In this document: piece by piece, positions 5,021 to 11,481 of the stretch
How positions within the stretch are numbered: the first letter of the stretch is position 1
How the letters are laid out: every line of letters starts with the position of its first letter
Source: Accumulibacter sp.
GTDB taxonomy: Bacteria; Pseudomonadota; Gammaproteobacteria; Burkholderiales; Rhodocyclaceae
NCBI GenBank assembly: GCA_031276375.1
Contig: JAISNE010000201.1
Location: 1 to 11,481, forward strand
Reading direction: 5' to 3'
Length of the DNA: 11,481 nucleotides
Notes under the pieces: generated by a model
The model's database searches: none
What the model was told of the DNA's origin: nothing
Seen by the model: only the letters and a program-made list of their open reading frames with translations
Program-made: the position numbers and the translations under genes

Positions 5021-6504
5021 GCGCGGCGCCGTTCTTCGCCGACGCGACGGCGATCCTGCGCGAGCTGGCGGCGCGGGGCGTACAGCCGCGCGGCCTGGCC
5101 AGCGACAGCCGCCGCGTGCGGCCCGGCGACCTGTTCATGGCTTTCCCCGGCGCTGCCGCCGACGGGCGCGAGCATATCCCGGAAGCCATCCGCCGCGGCG
5201 CCGCCGCGGTGCTTTGGCAGAACGGCGATGGTTTTGCCTGGCAGGGCGAGTGGCGTCTCCCGAATCTTTCCGCCGCGCGCCCGCGCTCGCTCTGCGGGCC
5301 GCTCGCGCAGGCCGTGTTCGGCCACCCGAGCGAACGCCTGTCGCTGATCGCCGTCACCGGCACCAATGGCAAGACCAGCGTCGGCCAATGGCTGGCCCGC
5401 CTGCATCCGCGCTCTTGCGCCACGATCGGCACGCTCGGAGCGGGATTTCCCGGCCAGCCGGCGGAACCTGGCCTCACCACGCCGGAGGCGGCGGCGCTGG
5501 CCCGCCATCTCGCGGAATTCGCGGCGGCTGGCGCGCAAGCCTGCGCGCTGGAAGCCAGCTCGATCGGCATCGAGGAGAAGCGTCTCGACGGGACGCGGAT
5601 CGACGTGGCGGTATTCACCAACCTGACGCGCGACCACCTCGATTATCACGGAACGATGGACAACTACGCGGCCGCCAAGGAAAGGCTCTTCCGCTGGCCG
5701 CGCCTGCGCCTGGCGGTAATCAACGTGGACGATCCCTTTGGCCGGGAATTGACGCGGCGGACCTCGGCGAGCCGTGTGCTCGGCTACACGCGGGACGGTA
5801 ATTTCGCCGACCGGCAGGGAATCGTGCGCGCCGACGCCGTCGAGGAAACGCCCGGCGGCCTGCGCTTCGTCCTGGACACGCCGACCGGCCGCGCGCGCGT
5901 CGAAACGCGCCTCCTCGGGCGCTTCAACGTCGCCAACCTGCTCGCCGTCGCGGCCGTGCTGATCGACGCCGGGCTGACCCCGGCCGAAGTGGCCGAACGC
6001 TTCGCCGATCTTTCGCCGCCGCCGGGACGGCTGGAGGCGATCGGCGGGCCGGGCGAACCGCTGGTCGTGATCGATTACGCGCATACGCCGGACGCGCTGG
6101 AAAACGCGCTGGCAAGCCTGCGCGGCACGGCGGCGGCGCGCGGCGGGCGGCTGATCGCCGTGTTCGGCTGCGGCGGCGGGCGCGACCGCGGCAAGCGCCC
6201 GCTGATGGGCGAAATCGCCCGGCGGCTGGCGGACCGGGCGGTGCTCACCAGCGACAACCCGCGCGACGAGGAGCCGGCGGATATCCTGGCCGAAATCGGG
6301 GCCGCCGCGCCGGACGCCGAAGTCATCGAGGAGCGCGCCGCGGCGATTCGCCGAACGATCCTTTCGTGCGAAAAAAACGACGTGCTGTTGCTGGCCGGCA
6401 AGGGGCACGAGGCCTACCAGGAAATCGCCGGCGCGCGGCGTCCTTTTTCGGACGCGGGCGAGGCAAGGGACGCGCTGGCCGCGTGGCGGGAGGAACGGCG
6501 ATGA
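5017..6504 (+). CDS. murE: UDP-N-acetylmuramoyl-L-alanyl-D-glutamate--2,6-diaminopimelate ligase MurE
   Basis: The 495-residue cytoplasmic Mur ligase adds the third residue of the peptide stem using ATP. The N-terminal UDP-binding domain includes LASDSRRVRPGDLFMAFPG. The central ATPase domain has GTNGKTS with the P-loop lysine at 119, TNLTRDHLDYHGTMDNY, and Lys221 in YAAAKERLF, the position carbamylated in this family. The C-terminal domain shows DYAHTPDAL, GCGGGRDRGKRPLMG, DNPRDEEP (DNPR at 413-416) and GKGHEAYQ. Family knowledge: DNPR marks meso-diaminopimelate specificity, while lysine-adding enzymes differ there. Length and motif positions match E. coli MurE (495 aa). The ATG overlaps the ftsI stop, and the stop overlaps the murF ATG. 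Confidence 0.97.
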   Translation: MSAAPFFADATAILRELAARGVQPRGLASDSRRVRPGDLFMAFPGAAADGREHIPEAIRRGAAAVLWQNGDGFAWQGEWRLPNLSAARPRSLCGPLAQAVFGHPSERLSLIAVTGTNGKTSVGQWLARLHPRSCATIGTLGAGFPGQPAEPGLTTPEAAALARHLAEFAAAGAQACALEASSIGIEEKRLDGTRIDVAVFTNLTRDHLDYHGTMDNYAAAKERLFRWPRLRLAVINVDDPFGRELTRRTSASRVLGYTRDGNFADRQGIVRADAVEETPGGLRFVLDTPTGRARVETRLLGRFNVANLLAVAAVLIDAGLTPAEVAERFADLSPPPGRLEAIGGPGEPLVVIDYAHTPDALENALASLRGTAAARGGRLIAVFGCGGGRDRGKRPLMGEIARRLADRAVLTSDNPRDEEPADILAEIGAAAPDAEVIEERAAAIRRTILSCEKNDVLLLAGKGHEAYQEIAGARRPFSDAGEARDALAAWREERR

Positions 6505-7907
6505 GCGTGCGCATGAATCTGTCGAGCGCCGCGCGGGCGATGGCGGGCAATCCGGAGGGCGGCGACGTGGCTTTCCAGGGGGTCTCGACCGACAGCCGGA
6601 AGGTGTCCGGCGGCGAGTTGTTCATCGCCCTGCGCGGCGAGCGTTTCGACGGACACGATTTTGTCGCGGCGGCGCTCGAACGCGGCGCGGCGGCGGCGGC
6701 GGTCGATGCCGCCGGGGCCACCGCGCTGCGCGACGCCGGCGTGGCGGGCAGGCTGCCGCTCATCGTGGTGGCCGACACGCGCGCCGCGCTGGGCGATCTC
6801 GCCGCCCACTGGCGGGCGCGCTTCGCCCTGCCGGTGATCGGCGTGACCGGCAGCAACGGCAAGACGACCAGCAAGGAAATGATTACCAGCATTCTGAGAG
6901 CGGCGTTCGGCGCCGACGCGGTGCTGGCCACGGCCGGCAATCTGAACAACGACATCGGCCTGCCGCTCACGCTGCTCGGGCTGGGCGACGAGCATCGGGC
7001 GGCGGTGATCGAACTGGGCATGAACCATCCCGGCGAAATCGCCGGTCTCGCCAACATCGGCCGTCCCACGGTGGCGCTGTTGACCAACGTCCAGCGCGCC
7101 CACCTCGAAGGCATGGGCACGCTGGAAGCGATTGCCGCCGAGAAAGGCGGCATCTTCTCCGGACTGGACCAGGACGGCGTGGCGGTATTCAACGCGGACG
7201 ATCCGTGGGCCGGTTTGTGGCGCGCGCAGAGCGCGCACTGCCGGCGGCGCTGCTTTTCGCTGGGAGGCGCCGCCGAGGTGGCCGGGCAATGCTGGACGCA
7301 TGGTCTGGAGAACCACGTGGCGATCGAGGCCGACGGCGAGCGGATCGAGGTGGATCTGGCGCTGCCCGGCACGCACAACGCCCGCAACGCGCTGGGCGCG
7401 GCGGCGGCGGCGCTGGCGGCGGGCGCGCCGCTGGCGGCGGCGCGCCAGGGGCTGACCGATTTCCGCGGCATCGCGGGGCGCTTGCAGCGCCGCGCCGGAC
7501 TGCGCGGCGCGCTGGTGCTCGACGACACCTACAACGCCAATCCGGATTCCGTGCGCGCCGGCATCGACGTCCTGGCGGCCACCATCGGCCGCCAGATCCT
7601 GGTGCTTGGCGACATGGGCGAGGTCGGCGAAATGACCGGCCAGTTCCACGACGAGGTCGGCGGCTACGCCAAGAGCCAGGGCATCGACTGCCTGTTGACG
7701 CTGGGTGAATCGAGCGCCCTGGCGGCGGCGAATTTCGGCGCGGGCGGCCGGCATTTCCGGAAAATCGGGGATCTCGTCGCCGCGCTGCTCGCCGAACTGA
7801 CGCCCGCGGCGATCGTGCTGGTCAAGGGTTCGCGCTTCATGCGCATGGAGCGGGTGGTCGACGCCATCACCTTGCCGCGCGAACAGGAGAAACCGCCATG
7901 CTGCTGA
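6501..7907 (+). CDS. murF: UDP-N-acetylmuramoyl-tripeptide--D-alanyl-D-alanine ligase MurF
   Basis: The 468-residue cytoplasmic Mur ligase attaches D-Ala-D-Ala, completing the UDP-MurNAc-pentapeptide. Visible features: the N-terminal domain with [28 protein letters not shown], the ATP-binding [11 protein letters not shown] (P-loop Lys121), [36 protein letters not shown], and the C-terminal [21 protein letters not shown] and LGDMGEVGE, all typical of MurF. The frame is open far upstream (to about 6366), but that stretch lies inside murE. The ATG at 6501, which overlaps the murE stop as ATGA, gives the normal family length and N terminus. An ATG at 6513 is a less likely alternative. The gene ends 10 nt inside mraY. 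The product feeds MraY directly. Confidence 0.96.
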   Translation: MSVRMNLSSAARAMAGNPEGGDVAFQGVSTDSRKVSGGELFIALRGERFDGHDFVAAALERGAAAAAVDAAGATALRDAGVAGRLPLIVVADTRAALGDLAAHWRARFALPVIGVTGSNGKTTSKEMITSILRAAFGADAVLATAGNLNNDIGLPLTLLGLGDEHRAAVIELGMNHPGEIAGLANIGRPTVALLTNVQRAHLEGMGTLEAIAAEKGGIFSGLDQDGVAVFNADDPWAGLWRAQSAHCRRRCFSLGGAAEVAGQCWTHGLENHVAIEADGERIEVDLALPGTHNARNALGAAAAALAAGAPLAAARQGLTDFRGIAGRLQRRAGLRGALVLDDTYNANPDSVRAGIDVLAATIGRQILVLGDMGEVGEMTGQFHDEVGGYAKSQGIDCLLTLGESSALAAANFGAGGRHFRKIGDLVAALLAELTPAAIVLVKGSRFMRMERVVDAITLPREQEKPPCC

Positions 7908-8986
7908 CGCTGGCGCAATGGCTCGCGCAGGACGTGCGCGGATTTGCCGTGGTCAACTACATCACCCTGCGCACCGTGCTGGCCGCGCTGACCGCGCTGA
8001 TCATTTCCTTCATCGCCGGCCCGGGCGTGATCCGCTGGCTGACGGCCCGGAAGATCGGGCAGGCGGTGCGCCAGTACGGGCCGCAAACACATCTCGTCAA
8101 GTCGGGCACGCCGACCATGGGCGGGGTGCTGATCCTGATCTCGATCGCCGTCACCACGCTGCTCTGGGGCGATCTCGGGAACCGCTACGTGTGGGTGGCG
8201 CTGATCGTCACGCTCGGCTACGGCGCCATCGGCTGGTGCGACGACTGGAAGAAAGTGGCGCACGACGATCCGCGCGGCCTGCCCGGCCGCTGGAAATATT
8301 TCTGGCAATCGGTCTTGGGCCTCGCGGCGGCGATGTATCTCGCCTTCTCCGCGACGATCCCGGCGCAGACGCAATTGATCGTTCCCTTCTTCAAGACGAT
8401 TTCCTATCCCTTGGGCATCGTCGGCTTCATCGTCCTGACCTATTTCGTGATCGTCGGCACGAGCAACGCGGTCAACCTGACCGACGGCCTCGACGGGCTG
8501 GCCATCATGCCGGCCGTGATGATCGCCGCGGCGCTCGCCGTTTTCGCCTACGTCGCGGGCAGTTCGGTCTTTTCCCGCTACCTCCTGCTGCCCTACATTC
8601 CGGGGGCCGGCGAACTGGCGGTGTTCCTCGGCGCGATGGTCGGCGCGGGGCTGGGTTTCCTGTGGTTCAACGCCTATCCGGCCGAGGTGTTCATGGGCGA
8701 CGTCGGCGCGCTGGCCCTGGGCGCGGCGCTCGGCACCGTGGCGGTGATCGTGCGCCAGGAAATCGTGCTGGCGATCATGGGCGGCGTGTTCGTCGCCGAA
8801 ACCCTGTCGGTCGCGGCGCAGGTGCTCTACTTCAAGCACAGCGGCGGCAAACGCATCTTCCGCATGGCGCCGCTGCACCACCATTACGAACTCGGCGGCT
8901 GGAAGGAAACGCAAGTCGTCGTCCGTTTCTGGATCATCACCATCATATTGGTGCTGACCGGCCTATCCACGCTCAAGATTCGCTGA
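7898..8986 (+). CDS. mraY: Phospho-N-acetylmuramoyl-pentapeptide-transferase MraY
   Basis: The 362-residue polytopic inner-membrane enzyme transfers phospho-MurNAc-pentapeptide to undecaprenyl phosphate, making lipid I. The sequence contains many hydrophobic segments consistent with about ten transmembrane helices. Cytoplasmic-loop motifs are present: [17 protein letters not shown], the Asp115-Asp116 pair in [15 protein letters not shown], Asp268 in [10 protein letters not shown], and the HHH cluster at 327-329 in [15 protein letters not shown]. These match the three catalytic aspartates known for E. coli MraY (115, 116, 267). The start overlaps the last codons of murF by 10 nt and is preceded by AGGAGA at 7884-7889. 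Five bases separate its stop from murD. Confidence 0.98.
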   Translation: MLLTLAQWLAQDVRGFAVVNYITLRTVLAALTALIISFIAGPGVIRWLTARKIGQAVRQYGPQTHLVKSGTPTMGGVLILISIAVTTLLWGDLGNRYVWVALIVTLGYGAIGWCDDWKKVAHDDPRGLPGRWKYFWQSVLGLAAAMYLAFSATIPAQTQLIVPFFKTISYPLGIVGFIVLTYFVIVGTSNAVNLTDGLDGLAIMPAVMIAAALAVFAYVAGSSVFSRYLLLPYIPGAGELAVFLGAMVGAGLGFLWFNAYPAEVFMGDVGALALGAALGTVAVIVRQEIVLAIMGGVFVAETLSVAAQVLYFKHSGGKRIFRMAPLHHHYELGGWKETQVVVRFWIITIILVLTGLSTLKIR

Positions 8987-8991
8987 CGATC

Positions 8992-10365
8992 ATGGAATTC
9001 ACCGATAAAAACGCGTTGGTGCTCGGACTGGGCGAAAGCGGCCTGGCGATGGCCCGCTGGCTGACGCGCGAGGGCGCCGCCGTGCGCATCGCCGACAGCC
9101 GGCGGACGCCGCCCAAGGCCTTGGCGCTGCGCGCCGCCGCGCCGGGCGCGGAACTCATCGCCGGCGCGTTTGCCGAATCCGCCTTCGCCGGTGTCGATCT
9201 GATCGCCATTTCGCCCGGCGTGCCGGTCCGCACGGCGCCCGTCCAGGCCGCCCTGGCGTGCGGCGTGCCGGTCGTCTCCGAAATCGAACTCTTTGCCCAG
9301 GGCGTTCGCCGTTACGCGCTCTGGAGCCGCGTGATCGCCATCACCGGCAGCAACGGCAAGACCACGACGACGGCGCTGACCGCGCAGCTGCTCGAGGCCG
9401 CCGGCATCTCCGCCGTGGCCTGCGGCAACATCTCGCCGTCGGCGCTCGACGCGCTGATGGCGGCGCTCGACGAGCATCGCCTGCCGCAAGCCTGGGTGCT
9501 CGAACTCTCCAGCTTCCAGCTCGAAACGACGTACACGCTGCGCGCCGACGCCGCGACACTGCTCAACGTCAGCGAAGACCATCTCGACCGCTACGCCTCG
9601 CTCGACGACTACGCCCGCGCCAAGGCGCGCGTTTTCGCCAACGCCTCGACCCGCGTGCTCAACCGCGACGACGAGTACGGCATGACCCTCGGCGCGGCGC
9701 CGGCGGAGGCGCGCGCGATGACTTTCGGCTTGACGCCGCCGCCGGGCGAAAACCACTACGGTCTCGCCGGCGACGCAATTTGCCTTGGCGAAGAGCGCCT
9801 GATCGGCCTCGACGAACTGCCGCTCAAGGGCCGGCACAACGCGGCCAACGTCATGGCCGCGCTGGCGCTCTGCCGCGCCCTGGGCGTGCCGGCCCAGCGG
9901 GTGCTGCCCGCGCTGCGCGCCTTCAAGGGCCTGCCGCATCGCGTGGAGCTGGTGGCCCGCATTCGGGACGTGTCCTATTACGACGACTCGAAGGGCACCA
10001 ACGTCGGCGCGACGCTGGCCGCGGTGCGGGGTCTGGGCTGCAAGGTCGCGCTGATCCTCGGCGGTGAAGGCAAGAATCAGGACTTCTCGCCCCTGAAGCC
10101 GGCGCTCGCCGAACACGCCCGCGCCGTGGCGCTGATCGGGCGCGACGCGGAACTGATCGGGCGGGCCATCGACGGCTGCGGCGCGGCGACGCGCCATTGC
10201 CGCGATCTGGAAGACGCCGTGCGCTGGTGCGCCTCCATCGCGCAGCCCGGCGACGCCGTGCTGCTCTCGCCGGCCTGCGCCAGCTTCGACATGTTCCGCG
10301 ATTACGCGCACCGCGCCGAAGTCTTCGCCGGCCTGGTCGGCGTCCTGCAAGCGGAGGCCTGCTGA
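8992..10365 (+). CDS. murD: UDP-N-acetylmuramoylalanine--D-glutamate ligase MurD
   Basis: The 457-residue cytoplasmic Mur ligase adds D-Glu to UDP-MurNAc-L-Ala, the step before MurE. The N-terminal Rossmann-like domain opens with ALVLGLGESGLAMARWL and has ISPGVP. The ATPase domain has GSNGKTTTT (P-loop Lys123) and LNVSEDHLDRY. The C-terminal domain has RHNAANVMAAL, YDDSKGTNVGAT, LGGEGKNQDF and LLSPACASFDMFRDYAHRAEVF. Residue spacing agrees with the family (438 in E. coli). The frame is open upstream through mraY, but the ATG at 8992 gives the family N terminus and lies 5 nt after the mraY stop. No strong ribosome-binding site is visible in front of it, so translation probably relies on coupling to mraY. 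The stop shares one base with the ftsW ATG. Confidence 0.97.
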   Translation: MEFTDKNALVLGLGESGLAMARWLTREGAAVRIADSRRTPPKALALRAAAPGAELIAGAFAESAFAGVDLIAISPGVPVRTAPVQAALACGVPVVSEIELFAQGVRRYALWSRVIAITGSNGKTTTTALTAQLLEAAGISAVACGNISPSALDALMAALDEHRLPQAWVLELSSFQLETTYTLRADAATLLNVSEDHLDRYASLDDYARAKARVFANASTRVLNRDDEYGMTLGAAPAEARAMTFGLTPPPGENHYGLAGDAICLGEERLIGLDELPLKGRHNAANVMAALALCRALGVPAQRVLPALRAFKGLPHRVELVARIRDVSYYDDSKGTNVGATLAAVRGLGCKVALILGGEGKNQDFSPLKPALAEHARAVALIGRDAELIGRAIDGCGAATRHCRDLEDAVRWCASIAQPGDAVLLSPACASFDMFRDYAHRAEVFAGLVGVLQAEAC

Positions 10366-11481
10366 TGGCGCCCGCCTTCGACGTCCGGCATCGCCCGCCC
10401 TCCGAGGTCGATCCGACCCTGTTGTGGAGCGGCTTGATCCTGCTGTTGCTGGGCCTGGTGATGGTGTACTCGGCGTCGATCGCCATCGCCGAGGGTAGCC
10501 GGCACACCGGCAACCATTCGACCTATTTCCTGATCCGCCACAGCGTCTTTCTGACCATCGGGCTGATCGCCGGCGGGCTGGCCTTCCAACTGCCCTTGCG
10601 GACCTGGCAGAAGATCTCGCCGTGGCTGTTCATCGCCGGTTTCGTGCTGCTGACGCTGGTGCTGATTCCGGGCATCGGGCACAAGGTGAATCATTCGCGC
10701 CGCTGGCTGTCGCTGGGCATCGCCAACCTGCAGCCGTCGGAACTGGTGAAACTGTTCGCCGTGCTCTACACCGCCGATTACGCGGTGCGCAAGATGCCGC
10801 ACATGCACGATCTGAAAAAGGCCTTTCTGCCGATGGCCGCGGCCATGGTCGCGGTCGGCGTGCTGCTGCTCCTGGAACCCGACTTCGGCGCTTTCGTGGT
10901 CATCATCTCGATCGCCTTCGGCATTCTCTTCCTCGGCGGCATGCGCGCCCGCCTGTTCGCCATGCTGGTCACGCTGCTGGCGATGGTCTTCGCCGTGCTG
11001 ATCGCCATCTCGCCCTACCGGCGCGCGCGCCTGCTGATCGTCTGGGATCCGTGGTCGGACCCTTTCGGCAACGGCTATCAGCTCACGCACGCGCTGATGG
11101 CCTTCGGGCGCGGCGAACTGTTCGGCGTCGGCCTCGGCGCCTCGGTCGAAAAACTGTTCTATCTGACCGAGGCGCATACCGATTTCCTGTTCGCGATCAT
11201 CGGAGAGGAGCTTGGTTTCGTCGGCGTGGTGACGGTCGTCGTCCTGTTCGGCCTGATCGTCCAGCGCGCCTTCGTCATCGGCCGGCAATGCGTCGTGCTC
11301 GACCGTGTTTACCCGGCGCTGGTGGCGCAGGGCGTCGGCATCTGGTTCGGCGTGCAGGGCTTCATCAACATGGGCATGAGCATGGGGCTGCTGCCGCCCA
11401 AGGGCCTGACCCTGCCGCTGATGAGTTTCGGCGGCTCCAGCATCCTGGTCAACTGCCTGGCGCTGGCGATCCTGCTGCGGG
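10365..11481 (+). CDS. ftsW: Septal peptidoglycan glycosyltransferase FtsW, 3'-truncated by the window
   Basis: The frame runs from the ATG at 10365 to the window end without a stop (372 full codons). FtsW is a SEDS-family polymerase in the inner membrane that builds septal glycan strands from lipid II together with FtsI. The sequence shows successive hydrophobic helices starting at LLWSGLILLLLGLVMVYSAS. It also has the conserved RRWLSLGIANLQPSELVKL segment (Arg112, Arg113), LLEPDFGAFVV, WDPWSDPFGNGYQLTHALMAFGRGE, EAHTDFLFAIIGEELGF, and LPPKGLTLPLMSFGGSS (from residue 343). Asp273 in AHTDF aligns with the aspartate regarded as catalytic in SEDS enzymes (from memory). GGAGG at 10353-10357 lies 7 nt before the ATG, and the start overlaps the murD stop (TGATG). 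Judging by family length, only a short cytoplasmic tail is missing. Confidence 0.96.
   Translation, partial: MAPAFDVRHRPPSEVDPTLLWSGLILLLLGLVMVYSASIAIAEGSRHTGNHSTYFLIRHSVFLTIGLIAGGLAFQLPLRTWQKISPWLFIAGFVLLTLVLIPGIGHKVNHSRRWLSLGIANLQPSELVKLFAVLYTADYAVRKMPHMHDLKKAFLPMAAAMVAVGVLLLLEPDFGAFVVIISIAFGILFLGGMRARLFAMLVTLLAMVFAVLIAISPYRRARLLIVWDPWSDPFGNGYQLTHALMAFGRGELFGVGLGASVEKLFYLTEAHTDFLFAIIGEELGFVGVVTVVVLFGLIVQRAFVIGRQCVVLDRVYPALVAQGVGIWFGVQGFINMGMSMGLLPPKGLTLPLMSFGGSSILVNCLALAILLR

Noticed and set aside
6366..6500. Extended N terminus for murF (start at 6366)
   Set aside because: This stretch is the 3' end of murE in another frame. The ATG at 6501 gives the normal MurF length and N-terminal sequence.
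7918..8991. Long N-terminal extension of murD reading through mraY
   Set aside because: The upstream part is mraY in another frame, and MurD family sequence begins at the ATG at 8992.
4762..10350. Further long - strand frames opposite murE, murF, mraY and murD
   Set aside because: Same cause. The + strand genes are complete and motif-bearing, and the antisense products are low-complexity and unrecognisable.

Overview
The window is high-GC DNA from a proteobacterium, most likely a betaproteobacterium. The evidence is a TctC/Bug-family periplasmic binding protein next to a canonical dcw (division and cell wall) cluster. Gene order is mraZ-rsmH-ftsL-ftsI-murE-murF-mraY-murD-ftsW, all on the + strand. 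MurE carries the DNPR motif of meso-diaminopimelate-adding enzymes, so a Gram-negative type peptidoglycan is expected. I cannot name the genus from the sequence alone.

Layout. Positions 1-746 hold the C-terminal three quarters of a tripartite tricarboxylate transporter substrate-binding protein, cut by the window edge. Positions 747-1532 are a 786-base non-coding region. In order it contains two hairpins just after the tctC stop, a roughly 290-bp miniature-element-like repeat (842-1132) built from terminal inverted repeats and five triloop hairpins, a very strong bidirectional terminator hairpin (1156-1193), an AT-rich stretch, and a sigma70-type promoter (1453-1481) overlaid by three 10-bp-spaced AGTG boxes that look like a MraZ operator. 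A tandem 20-bp duplication (1501-1540) repeats the mraZ start codon region.

From 1533 to the end the nine dcw genes are packed with overlaps or gaps of at most 5 nt. No internal terminator or convincing internal promoter was seen, so they look like one operon read from the mraZ promoter. MraZ is the cluster's transcriptional regulator and RsmH methylates 16S rRNA. FtsL and FtsI (PBP3) belong to the septal machinery. MurE, MurF and MurD build the UDP-MurNAc-pentapeptide stem, MraY transfers it to undecaprenyl phosphate (lipid I), and FtsW polymerises septal glycan with FtsI. FtsW is cut by the window end, probably only a short stretch before its C terminus.

The protein-coding content is ordinary, and I see no new multi-gene system. 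The points worth a second look lie in the mraZ control region, the intergenic repeat element, a divergent second half of MraZ, and a patch of atypical codon usage inside rsmH.
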